Shown: positions 1 to 5,936, counted from the first letter of the stretch. The stretch is DNA of 5,936 nucleotides from CAYMBL01 sp044225155 (GCA_044225155.1 JBGAJB010000219.1:1-5936), one strand, 5' to 3'. Numbers and translations: made by a program. Notes: generated by a model not told the origin, from the letters alone.

Positions 1-2
1 GC

Positions 3-773
3 CCGCTGCCCGAAGGCGTCTCCTGGAATCTCGGCGCGGTCAGCACGGCCCATTTCGCCGGCGTGCGCCTTTGCGAGCTGCTCGAGCGCGCCGGCGTCGG
101 CAGCCGCGTCTGCGAAATCCTGTTCATCGGCGCCGACAGCGGCGACATCGAAGACGGCCGCGAAATCCGCTTCGAGCGCAGCGTCCCGCTCGACCGCGCC
201 TTGCATCCCGACACGCTGCTCGCCATGGAAATGAACGGCGCGCCGCTCACGCCGTCGCACGGCTTCCCGCTCCGTCTCGTTGTCCCGGGTTGGTATGGCG
301 TCGCCAGTGTGAAGTGGCTCACCGAAATCCGCGCCATCGAGCAGCCGTTCGCCGGACACTTTCAGGCCGAGAAATACGTCTACGTCGGCGAGCCCGGCAT
401 CCCCGAGCACGCCCCCGTGCGCGAGATGCGCGTTCGCTCGCTCATCGCCGCGCCGTCCGACGGCACGAAACGCCCCGTCGGCGAAACCATCGAGATCGCC
501 GGCACCGCTTGGTCCGGCTCCGGCCGCATCGTGTCAGTCGAGCTCAGCACCGACGGCGGCGAATCCTGGTTCCCCGCCCGCCTCTTACCCAGCGCCGGCG
601 AATACGCGGCCGTCCCCTGGCGCTTCAACTGGCGCCCGACGCGCCCCGCGCGCTACACCGTGATGTGCCGCGCCAAAGACGCCGCCGGCAACGAGCAGCC
701 AATGTCGCCACCTTGGAATCGCCTCGGCTACGGCAACAACGCCGTGCACGCCATCACCGTGATCGTCGAATAG
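3..773 (+). CDS. Sulfite oxidase-family molybdopterin oxidoreductase, C-terminal part (5' end outside window)
   Basis: This is the C-terminal 256 residues of a sulfite-oxidase-type enzyme, which holds a molybdenum cofactor and oxidises sulfite or a similar substrate, usually in the periplasm. The frame is open from base 3; the GTG at 63 is internal, because conserved family sequence precedes it (WNLGAVSTAHFAGV, fragment residues 8-21). The rest of the cofactor domain contains the strongly conserved stretch HGFPLRLVVPGWYG (residues 86-99), then SVKWL with its conserved lysine at residue 104. From about residue 140 comes the immunoglobulin-like Mo-co dimerisation domain, with the typical STDGGESW, WRFNW and GYGNN segments near the end. 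The N-terminus, including the molybdenum-ligating cysteine and any Tat signal, lies outside the window, so export and exact substrate cannot be judged. It ends at a TAG stop; the next gene is 234 bases away and looks functionally unrelated. The family is clear; the precise enzyme is not. Confidence 0.93.
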   Translation, partial: PLPEGVSWNLGAVSTAHFAGVRLCELLERAGVGSRVCEILFIGADSGDIEDGREIRFERSVPLDRALHPDTLLAMEMNGAPLTPSHGFPLRLVVPGWYGVASVKWLTEIRAIEQPFAGHFQAEKYVYVGEPGIPEHAPVREMRVRSLIAAPSDGTKRPVGETIEIAGTAWSGSGRIVSVELSTDGGESWFPARLLPSAGEYAAVPWRFNWRPTRPARYTVMCRAKDAAGNEQPMSPPWNRLGYGNNAVHAITVIVE

Positions 774-804
774 CTCCCCGCTTTCGGTGGTGGCTCAGCT
801 TGAA

Positions 805-902
805 CCGAGCCGCGACCGTGAGGGAGCGGGGATCAGGAAAAACCCTCTCGCGCCAGCCGAGAATCACGCCCCATTCTCCGCTTGCTGACGGCCGCGGCTC
901 GG
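805..902. repeat. Imperfect inverted repeat in the spacer upstream of top6B
   Basis: Two 25-base arms, 805-829 and 878-902, are inverted copies matching at 21 of 25 positions. They begin CCGAGCCGCG (left arm) and end CGCGGCTCGG (right arm), around a 48-base spacer. Motifs of the form GAGCCGCGACCGTGAGGGAGCGG recur between genes in some planctomycete and acidobacterial genomes, as far as I recall; this was not searched. There is no U-tract after the right arm, so it is not a simple intrinsic terminator. It could be a mobile-like intergenic repeat, or a structured element in the top6B leader if transcription starts upstream of it. Confidence 0.6.
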
Positions 903-991
903 ACAGTCGCAAACGAAGGCGTTACCCCACTTTCGCGGCGGTGGATGGATTTGCACGCCGACTCTACGATCCACGCGGATTTTTCGCATAC

Positions 992-1000
992 GGAAGGGAA
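992..1000 (+). promoter_or_regulatory. Ribosome binding site that sets the top6B start
   Basis: The purine-rich run GGAAGGGAA ends seven bases before the ATG at 1008 and is the only good Shine-Dalgarno match near the 5' end of the reading frame. The frame stays open upstream to a TTG at 882, but that TTG lies inside the right arm of the inverted repeat, and the intervening codons read like untranslated leader. This supports starting the protein at MAAKTARK. Confidence 0.65.
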
Positions 1001-1007
1001 GCTAGGG

Positions 1008-3038
1008 ATGGCAGCAAAGACCGCGCGGAAGCCGGGCACGGATGCCCCGCAGCCCTCACTTTTTGAGCCACGCGAGCCCGCGCTCGTCGTGCCCGCCGCC
1101 CCGGCCGAATCACGCGCCAAAGGCAGCCCGCCGTCGAAGCGCACCGCGCCCACGACGCCGCCCGCGCCCGCGAAATCCACCGCCACCCCCGCGCCCGAAC
1201 CGCATCAGAACGGCGCGCAGCCGGCTCAGCCCACCGACCCCGATCTCAGCCCCGCGCCAACCCGCCGCGCCCGCACCGGCGCGACCGCCGAAACCATGGC
1301 CACGCGCCAGCGCGAAATCTCCGTCTCCGAATTCTTCGCCAAGAATCGCCACCTGCTCGGCTTCGACAACAAGCGCAAAGCCCTGCTCACCACCGTGAAA
1401 GAGGCCGTCGACAATTCGCTCGACGCCTGCGAAGAGGCCGGCATCCTGCCCGACCTGCACGTCGCGATCGATCAGCTCAGCGAGGAGCGCTTCCGCGTCA
1501 CGGTTCGCGACAACGGCCCCGGCATCGTCAAAGCCCAGATACCCAACGTCTTCGGCAAGCTGCTCTACGGATCAAAATTCCACCGCCTGAAAATGTCCCG
1601 CGGCCAGCAGGGCATCGGCATCTCCGCCGCCGGCATGTACGGCCTGCTCACCACCGGCCGGCCGATCCACGTCACGTCGCGCACCGGCGCGAAGAAGCCC
1701 GCGCACCATTTTCAGATCGCGATCGACACGACCAAGAACCGCCCCGACATCGTGAAGGACGAGGAGCAGGAAACCGCCTGGGAATCGGGCACCGAGGTCA
1801 GCATCGAGCTCGTCGCCAGCTACAACAAAGGCCGCCAGTCCGTCGACGAATATCTCGAGCAGACCGCCATCGCCAATCCGCACGCGTCGATCTTCTACAA
1901 GGCCCCGACCGGCGAACAGCGCGAATTCCCGCGCGGCTCGCAGGAGCTTCCGCCCGAGACGCGCGAAATCCAGCCCCACCCGCACGGCATCGAGCTCGGC
2001 GTGCTGATGAAAATGCTCAAGGACGCCGGCACACGCACCGGCAAGGGCGAAGAGGGCGCACCAATCCGCACGCTCAGCGCCTTCCTCACCGAGCGCTTCA
2101 GCCGCGTCACCTCGCGCGTTTCGCAGGAAATCGCGGCCCAGGCCAAGCTCTCGCCCCGCGCCCGGCCCGACGCCATCTCCACGCAGGAGGTCGAGCGCCT
2201 CTATCAGGCCATGCAGTCGGTCAAGATCATGGCCCCGCCGACCGACTGCCTCGCCCCAATCGGCGTGCGCAACCTGCTCGCCGGCCTGCTGAAAGAGGTC
2301 AAGGCCGAGTTCTACACCGCCACCACGCGCGACCCGGCCGTCTACCGCGGCAATCCGTTTCTGATCGAAGTCGGCCTCGCCTTCGGCGGCTCGCTCAGCG
2401 TCACCAATGCCGATGGCCAATACGAGCCGGCCCGCATCATCCGCTTCGCGAATCGCGTCCCGCTGCTCTATCAGCAGTCGGCCTGCGCCGCGTTCAAGAG
2501 CGTGCTCGACGTCGACTGGCGCAACTACGGCATCTCCCAGCCCGGCAGCGGTGCGCCCGTCGGCCCGATCGTCATCATGGTCCACATGGCCAGCGTCTGG
2601 GTCCCTTTCACCAGCGAAAGCAAAGAGGCCATCGCCGACTACGACGAAATCCGCAAGGAAATGAAGCTCGCCATCCAGGAGTGCGGCCGCAAGCTCGCCA
2701 CCTACATCCGCAAGCGCCGCCGCCAGCGCCTCGAAGGCGAACGCCGCAGCATCTTCGAACGCTACATCCCCGACGTGGCCGAGGCCCTGGCCAATCTCAC
2801 CGGCACGTCGCAGGAGCGCCTGCTGAAAGACCTCCAGGCCATCGCCCTCGAACGCACGGCCGACGCCGACGTCGAGCTGGACGAAGACGGCCGGCCGATC
2901 GAAAAGCCCGCCGCCGAGAAGGACGAATTCACCGGCGACGAGAGCACCGTCATCGTCGAAGAAAACGCCGTGGCCCCACCGGTGTCGGAGGGGTTGTTTG
3001 AGGAAGAGACGGGCGGGAAGAAGCGGAAGAAGCGGTAG
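1008..3038 (+). CDS. top6B: DNA topoisomerase VI subunit B (type IIB topoisomerase ATPase subunit)
   Basis: This is a complete 676-residue ATPase subunit of topoisomerase VI, which acts with the Spo11-like A subunit as an A2B2 enzyme that passes one DNA duplex through another in an ATP-dependent way. Residues 1 to about 100 form an Ala/Pro-rich, probably disordered extension. The GHKL ATPase domain follows: N-box EAVDNSLDA (132-140), DNGPGI (168-173), the RGQQGIG lid motif (from 198) and GTEVSIEL (from 261). A helix-two-turn-helix region lies at about 355-420. The transducer domain has RGNPFLIEVGLAFGG, the RFANRVPLLYQQ strand, and WVPFTSESKEAIA with the probable switch lysine at 539. The C-terminus is acidic, then ends in a basic KKRKKR tail. 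The ATG at 1008 is chosen for its ribosome binding site. The enzyme is archaeal and plant-typical but also occurs in some bacteria. The A subunit is not adjacent: the sulfite oxidase gene lies upstream and convergent genes lie downstream. Confidence 0.95.
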   Translation: MAAKTARKPGTDAPQPSLFEPREPALVVPAAPAESRAKGSPPSKRTAPTTPPAPAKSTATPAPEPHQNGAQPAQPTDPDLSPAPTRRARTGATAETMATRQREISVSEFFAKNRHLLGFDNKRKALLTTVKEAVDNSLDACEEAGILPDLHVAIDQLSEERFRVTVRDNGPGIVKAQIPNVFGKLLYGSKFHRLKMSRGQQGIGISAAGMYGLLTTGRPIHVTSRTGAKKPAHHFQIAIDTTKNRPDIVKDEEQETAWESGTEVSIELVASYNKGRQSVDEYLEQTAIANPHASIFYKAPTGEQREFPRGSQELPPETREIQPHPHGIELGVLMKMLKDAGTRTGKGEEGAPIRTLSAFLTERFSRVTSRVSQEIAAQAKLSPRARPDAISTQEVERLYQAMQSVKIMAPPTDCLAPIGVRNLLAGLLKEVKAEFYTATTRDPAVYRGNPFLIEVGLAFGGSLSVTNADGQYEPARIIRFANRVPLLYQQSACAAFKSVLDVDWRNYGISQPGSGAPVGPIVIMVHMASVWVPFTSESKEAIADYDEIRKEMKLAIQECGRKLATYIRKRRRQRLEGERRSIFERYIPDVAEALANLTGTSQERLLKDLQAIALERTADADVELDEDGRPIEKPAAEKDEFTGDESTVIVEENAVAPPVSEGLFEEETGGKKRKKR

Positions 3039-3285
3039 CGCACAGCACGCGATCAGAGATGCGATGAGCGAATTTGCCTGATGAGTCCGTAGGGTGCGTC
3101 CCTTGACGCACCATCTGGCTTGCCGGCGTCGCGCTGCTCGCCAAGCCGATCGCCATCAGCAAGCCCCCAACGAGTGGTACCGTCGATTCAGGCTTCCAGC
3201 CGAGCATCCAGCGCGCGATCAGCCAGAAATTGCCGAGAATGATCCATGCGCCGACGCCGGCGATGGCCGCACCCATCCAGAACAT
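2950..3285 (-). CDS. Small integral membrane protein, hypothetical, with an atypical C-terminus
   Basis: The 111-residue reading frame has a convincing membrane-protein N-terminus: a first hydrophobic helix at about residues 4-27 (GAWIILGNFWLIARWML), a short polar turn (GWKPES), and a second helix at about 37-52 (VPLVGGLLMAIGLAS). This layout resembles small proteins of unknown function that I associate with planctomycetes. The ATG at 3285 has GAGGGTG six bases upstream; a GTG at 3294 is possible but overlaps that site. The start is 19 bases after the stop of the gene before it, so the two probably share a transcript. Residues 58-65 are encoded by the palindromic repeat at 3093-3112, and from about residue 83 the frame runs antisense through the last 89 bases of top6B. 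The tail is low in character (Ser/Thr/Pro/Arg) and is probably a read-through after loss of the original stop. Function unknown. Confidence 0.55.
   Translation of the reverse strand: MFWMGAAIAGVGAWIILGNFWLIARWMLGWKPESTVPLVGGLLMAIGLASSATPASQMVRQGTHPTDSSGKFAHRISDRVLCATASSASSRPSLPQTTPPTPVGPRRFLRR
3093..3112. repeat. Perfect short palindrome (8-base stem, 4-base loop) between convergent genes
   Basis: GGTGCGTC (3093-3100) and GACGCACC (3105-3112) are exact inverted copies around the loop CCTT. The element lies 54 bases after the top6B stop and inside the 3' part of the convergent membrane-protein frame. Short GGTGCGTC/GACGCACC palindromes are a widespread intergenic repeat type in several bacterial phyla, from memory. 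No T-run follows on either strand, so intrinsic termination would be weak, although a transcript-stabilising 3' hairpin for top6B is possible. Confidence 0.65.
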
Positions 3286-3304
3286 CTCGATCACCCTCGG
3301 CGAC

Positions 3305-3940
3305 TCAATCCCGCTGGTACACATACCACGGCGGCCGCAGGATTCCGAACCGCGCGTGCATCGCCGGCTCGCTCGTGCAGTACATGAAGCCGAAGCCCTC
3401 GACAAAAGCGTTACCCGTGTTGAAGTAGTAGCGGCGCTGCCCGTCGCTCTCGATCACGCTAACGCCCTCGACGCTGTACAAGCCGATCCTCTTGGCGGGC
3501 GAACCGTACAGTCGTCCGAACGACTCGTCGGAGGCCGGCGCGGTTGCGCTCTCGGGCGTCGCCGCGGCAATTTGGCCCGCGATCGTCGCTACCTCATGCT
3601 CAAACGCGCTGCGGCCCCACTCGAAACGAATCCATAGCGGCCAGTCGATGATCCAGGCTGACCCCACGATCAAGATCGCGACCGGATAGGCCCAGCTTGC
3701 CGCATAACGCGGCGTCGCCCGCAGTTCCCCCGGCTTTTCGGCGACCTCGCTCCAGATCCAAGCGCGATATCCGGCCGTCAAGAACCAGATGCTGAGGGCG
3801 GGAGAGAGGACCATCCCGATCGGCCAGTAAAGTCCCAGCGCGCCGCCCGGAAGACTCGCACCCCAGAGCATCCATGCGGTCCAGGCGGCAACAAGCAGCC
3901 AGTGTCGCCAGCGCCAAGCGATGGAATGCGGTGCGCACAC
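3305..3940 (-). CDS. Hypothetical membrane protein with C-terminal soluble domain
   Basis: This 211-residue protein has three predicted membrane helices: about residues 13-33, 38-60 and 82-104. A spacer rich in Ala, Thr and Glu (about 118-140) leads to a soluble C-terminal part containing RIGLYSVEGVSVIES, a YYFNTGNAFVEGFGFMY segment and a PPWYVYQRD end. That pattern (GLY..., a 'GF.Y' loop near the end, then a WY-containing terminus) resembles planctomycete proteins of unknown function that I recall; no enzyme motif is visible. The start is the GTG at 3940: an in-frame TAA lies just upstream, and starting at the next ATG (residue 24) would cut the first helix. GAGG occurs only two bases before the GTG, so initiation may be weak. 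The next gene follows 19 bases after the stop, suggesting an operon of two small membrane proteins. Coding is well supported; function is unknown. Confidence 0.75.
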   Translation of the reverse strand: MCAPHSIAWRWRHWLLVAAWTAWMLWGASLPGGALGLYWPIGMVLSPALSIWFLTAGYRAWIWSEVAEKPGELRATPRYAASWAYPVAILIVGSAWIIDWPLWIRFEWGRSAFEHEVATIAGQIAAATPESATAPASDESFGRLYGSPAKRIGLYSVEGVSVIESDGQRRYYFNTGNAFVEGFGFMYCTSEPAMHARFGILRPPWYVYQRD

Positions 3941-4172
3941 CGCCTCATTTTATTCTGCCGGATGTTCGCATCTCGCCTGAGAAATTCCAGGAAAAGCGAA
4001 AATTTCCCCAAGATTGCAATCCGGATTGGAACTGGGAACATACAGACAATTAGGTTTCGAATGGGGCGATCTCCCGGGGCTCTCGCGGTGTTTCGACCCT
4101 AAATCCAGTAGCATCCTGCACCTGTGTTTGCGAACCAGCCGCCGCTGCTTCGCAATGGGAGGTTGTCGACGC

Positions 4173-4245
4173 GGGCCGGTAGCTCAGCGGTCAGAGCGGG
4201 CGACTCATAATCGCTTGGTCCTTGGTTCGATTCCAAGCCGGCCCA
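4173..4245 (+). tRNA. tRNA with anticodon CAT, probably tRNA-Ile2 (lysidine-modified) rather than elongator tRNA-Met
   Basis: A 73-base cloverleaf folds fully. The acceptor stem is GGGCCGG (4173-4179) with CCGGCCC (4238-4244), and the discriminator base is A at 4245. The D stem is GCTC/GAGC. The anticodon stem is GGCGA/TCGCT with loop CTCATAA and anticodon CAT at 4206-4208. The T arm is CTTGG-TTCGATT-CCAAG. The CCA end is not encoded. The anticodon arm and variable loop (GGCGACTCATAATCGCTTGG) match what I remember of Escherichia coli tRNA-Ile2, in which TilS converts C34 to lysidine so that AUA codons are read as isoleucine. E. coli elongator tRNA-Met has a different stem around the same anticodon. 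It is not an initiator, because the three G-C pairs at the base of the anticodon stem are missing. The fold is certain; the isoleucine identity is likely. Confidence 0.93.
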
Positions 4246-4268
4246 ATCAGCCTCCATCCCCAAACGAG

Positions 4269-4316
4269 AACCGCCGCCGGAGTACGCTCCGGCGGCGGTT
4301 CGCGTTTTTGTGTTTG
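4269..4316 (+). terminator. Intrinsic terminator of the tRNA gene
   Basis: A perfect 14-base-pair stem, 4269-4282 with 4287-4300 (AACCGCCGCCGGAG against its exact complement), closes a TACG loop of the stable UNCG type. It is followed by CGCG, a run of five T at 4305-4309 and further T-rich sequence. It starts 23 bases after the tRNA 3' end. The convergent serine-rich gene stops at 4328, 27 bases from the hairpin on the other strand, so the hairpin may also end that transcript, though its minus-strand U-tract is poor. Confidence 0.85.
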
Positions 4317-4327
4317 TGTTGAGCGAC

Positions 4328-5140
4328 CTAGCGCAGCGAATGGGTCGTCAGCGTCGTCTTCCCGTCGTCCTGATCCGCATCCCCCGGAGCATCATCCTCG
4401 CCATCCGCCGCCGGATCGATGGTGGCGGGCTGGGCAGCCGGTACGTCGGTCTTCGCCGTCGTGCTGCTCGTCTTGGGCGGCTCAAAGAGGATCGGCTCGA
4501 GCTTCGATGCCAGGAAATCGATGAACGTCGGTGTCTGGAACGCGAACACCAGCGACGTGAAAACCGTGTCGAGCATCGCGTTCGCCCAGCGGACGCGGAA
4601 GCTCGGCTGCGAGGTCGCTGTCTGCGATCGCGAATCCGTCTTGTCGTTCACGACGCGGGCCGTGGAGCTGTTGCTGCTGCCCGAGTTGGCCGCCGCGATT
4701 GCCGCGTTCGGATCTATGCCGGCCTGCTGCAGCAGCGCCAACACTTCCGGCGGCAGGCTCGACGAGCCGCTGCTGGAACCCGTGAGCCCGCTCAGGCTGC
4801 TGCCCAGCGAACCCAGGATTCCCGAGCCGAGCAGATCGCTGAGCGTGCTGGTCAGCGAACTCGACGACGTGCCAGTCGTCCCCGTGCTCGACGAATCTGA
4901 ACTCGACGAATCGGCCGTCAGGCCGCTGTGTTGCCGGCTCAGGCGATCGGCGTTTGCCTGCGTGTGCTTGGCGAGCGCTGCCTGGATGATCGTGCCCGGC
5001 GCGCGGCCGGCTACAGCTCCAGACGCGGTGTTTTCAAAGGGAGTCTTATCGGTCAGACTCGAGCTGCTTGTGGTGGTATTCTGCGCAAGCGCGGCGGATG
5101 CGGCCGCAAGAATCATCGCGGCGGAGAGCAGGCGAAGCAT
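4328..5140 (-). CDS. Exported serine-rich low-complexity protein, hypothetical
   Basis: This 270-residue protein begins with a clear Sec signal peptide: MLRLL, then the hydrophobic run SAAMILAAASA, with cleavage expected after ALA (residues 17-19) before Gln20. The mature part opens with NTTTSSSS and continues with Ser/Thr/Gly-rich tracts (about 78-128). A Leu/Ala segment with an SLPPEVLALLQQAGIDPNAA motif follows (128-147), then a second Ser/Asn stretch. A more conserved-looking hydrophobic block, FRVRWANAMLDTVFTSLVF, sits at 181-199, and the tail is acidic (ADGEDDAPGDADQDDG). The ATG at 5140 is chosen over an upstream start at 5176 because GGGAG lies about six bases before it and it begins the signal peptide directly. 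An extended -10 promoter lies upstream at 5187-5179. I recognise no family; a surface or envelope-associated role is an inference from the signal peptide and composition only. Confidence 0.8.
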   Translation of the reverse strand: MLRLLSAAMILAAASAALAQNTTTSSSSLTDKTPFENTASGAVAGRAPGTIIQAALAKHTQANADRLSRQHSGLTADSSSSDSSSTGTTGTSSSSLTSTLSDLLGSGILGSLGSSLSGLTGSSSGSSSLPPEVLALLQQAGIDPNAAIAAANSGSSNSSTARVVNDKTDSRSQTATSQPSFRVRWANAMLDTVFTSLVFAFQTPTFIDFLASKLEPILFEPPKTSSTTAKTDVPAAQPATIDPAADGEDDAPGDADQDDGKTTLTTHSLR

Positions 5141-5178
5141 GAAGTTCTCCCGAGTACTACGAAACCGATCCGACACCC

Positions 5179-5187
5179 ATTATACCA
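5179..5187 (-). promoter_or_regulatory. Extended -10 promoter for the serine-rich exported protein
   Basis: Read on the minus strand, 5187-5179 is TGGTATAAT: a perfect TATAAT (5184-5179) preceded by the TGn extension. No good -35 is seen at 17 bases upstream, which is tolerated for extended -10 promoters. Transcription would begin near 5172, leaving a leader of roughly 30 bases that contains the GGGAG ribosome site before the ATG at 5140. The motif touches the start codon of the divergent lipoprotein gene. Confidence 0.6.
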
Positions 5188-5936
5188 TGATCGACCAGAC
5201 CGCCAGTCCGGGGAAAGTAAAGGTCCGTTTCGGCCGCGGCGGACTGATTCTTCTTACGATTATTCCGCTTTTGGCCCTCAGCGCTTGCGACTCGCGTAAG
5301 AAATTGCCCGACGCCCACGCCCCGAACAATTTCTCCGCTCTTTTTATCAGACCAGAGGAGCGTTCCGGCCCAGCCATCGTCGGCGGGGCGGCCCGTGCGC
5401 TCGGCGGCTTGACGGGACAGGTCGACCAGATATCCCTGAAGGATGTTCCGTGGGCGAACTTGCAGGCCGAGGTCGCTCGCCGCCGCCCGGACGCGGTGTG
5501 CATCTGGGTCGATGACGACGCTGAGCACCTGGAGATCGCGAAGAAACTCGTGCTCAGCACGAAGGTCGTGGTCACCGTGTCGAGCCACACGCCGGATTCG
5601 ACGCTCGGTTTCGCGACGGTGGTGCTCGATTCAGCCGACGCCGGCGCGCTGCTTGGCGAAAATCTCTACGCCGCCGTGCGCGGCAAGACCTTCGCCGTCG
5701 TCCACGCGTCCGACGACGCGGATTCGGAGGCCGCCTATCGCGCGCTGCGTGCCCAGGTGGACGAAGGACAAATGAAACGCCTCGCCGAACTCGACGTGGC
5801 CCGGGGCGAGAGTGCCGCGGAAGCCGCGCGCGGCGTATTGGAGCAATATCGCTTCACGGCCGTCGTGATTCTCATGCGCCCAGGCGACGCGCGCCCCAGC
5901 GTGCTTCAGGCCATCGGCCCGCAGACTCCGCTCGCG
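5187..5936 (+). CDS. Lipoprotein resembling a type 1 periplasmic (sugar-type) substrate-binding protein, 3' end outside window
   Basis: The frame is open from the ATG at 5187 to the window edge (250 residues seen). A basic N-terminal region (KVKVRFGRG) and a hydrophobic stretch (LILLTIIPLLA) end in the lipobox LSAC with Cys34, so signal peptidase II processing and lipid anchoring are expected. The rest reads like the RbsB/LacI type 1 binding fold: RRRPDAVCIWVDD (about 98-110), a helix, the strand KVVVTVSS (126-133), FATVVLDSADAGALLGENLY (142-161), then the strand KTFAVVHAS (167-175), a helix, and FTAVVILM (223-230). These strand-helix repeats are those of a binding protein that would hand a small solute, typically a sugar, to an ABC importer or act as a sensor. 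No transporter genes are in view and the ligand cannot be read from the sequence. No Shine-Dalgarno is visible before the ATG. It is divergent from the serine-rich gene across 46 bases. Confidence 0.8.
   Translation, partial: MIDQTASPGKVKVRFGRGGLILLTIIPLLALSACDSRKKLPDAHAPNNFSALFIRPEERSGPAIVGGAARALGGLTGQVDQISLKDVPWANLQAEVARRRPDAVCIWVDDDAEHLEIAKKLVLSTKVVVTVSSHTPDSTLGFATVVLDSADAGALLGENLYAAVRGKTFAVVHASDDADSEAAYRALRAQVDEGQMKRLAELDVARGESAAEAARGVLEQYRFTAVVILMRPGDARPSVLQAIGPQTPLA

Noticed and set aside
882..1007. Possible 42-residue N-terminal extension of Top6B starting at a TTG
   Set aside because: The TTG lies inside the inverted repeat, has no ribosome site, and the ATG at 1008 has a good one.
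71..1066. 331-codon plus-strand open frame running from the sulfite oxidase gene across the spacer
   Set aside because: It is extremely rich in arginine and overlaps the clear sulfite oxidase frame; it is an out-of-frame shadow caused by high GC content, extended through the intergenic repeat.
1572..2585. 337-codon minus-strand open frame opposite top6B
   Set aside because: It is antisense to the most conserved part of top6B, is rich in Ala, Gly, Asp and Arg with no family motif, and is explained by the GC-skewed third positions of the real gene.
3778..4041. 87-codon minus-strand frame overlapping the start of the 211-residue membrane protein
   Set aside because: It overlaps the membrane protein in another frame, has no family features and ends without a hydrophobic or motif-bearing region.
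4014..4156. Possible promoters for the tRNA (TTGGAA at 4026 with ATTAGG at 4049; TTGCGA at 4128)
   Set aside because: The -10 partners are poor and no candidate stands out from background in this 232-base spacer.
5157..5590. Two overlapping minus-strand open frames of 136 and 143 codons opposite the lipoprotein gene
   Set aside because: They are antisense to a frame with a lipobox and binding-protein pattern, and neither shows a recognisable domain or start site.

Overview
The window comes from a GC-rich bacterial chromosome. Three things suggest a member of the Planctomycetota or a similar lineage: a topoisomerase VI B subunit in a bacterial setting, small membrane proteins of a kind I associate with planctomycetes, and palindromic intergenic repeats of a style I recall from such genomes. 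The assignment rests on memory of these patterns, not on a search.

Left part, plus strand: the 3' portion of a sulfite-oxidase-family molybdoenzyme gene (3-773, open at the left edge), then a 234-base spacer carrying an imperfect inverted repeat (805-902), then a complete gene for the ATPase subunit of DNA topoisomerase VI (1008-3038). All GHKL ATPase motifs and the transducer switch lysine are present. No topoisomerase VI A subunit gene lies beside it.

Middle, minus strand and convergent with top6B: two small membrane-protein genes in a likely operon, 3940-3305 (211 aa, three predicted membrane helices and a C-terminal soluble domain) followed by 3285-2950 (111 aa as read). The second reads through a palindromic repeat (3093-3112) and then antisense into the 3' end of top6B, so its C-terminus is probably not ancestral.

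Right part: a plus-strand tRNA with anticodon CAT (4173-4245), whose anticodon arm fits the lysidine-modified tRNA-Ile2 better than elongator tRNA-Met. A strong intrinsic terminator follows it. Next is a minus-strand gene for a serine-rich exported protein (5140-4328). Divergent from it, after 46 bases, is a lipoprotein resembling a type 1 periplasmic sugar-binding protein (5187 to the right edge, incomplete). An extended -10 promoter for the serine-rich gene sits directly against the lipoprotein start codon.

The genes do not form one pathway. This looks like ordinary chromosomal backbone of an under-studied phylum, with no defence island, CRISPR array, transposase or phage gene. The points most worth a second look are the unlinked bacterial topoisomerase VI B, the repeat-extended small membrane protein and the tRNA identity.
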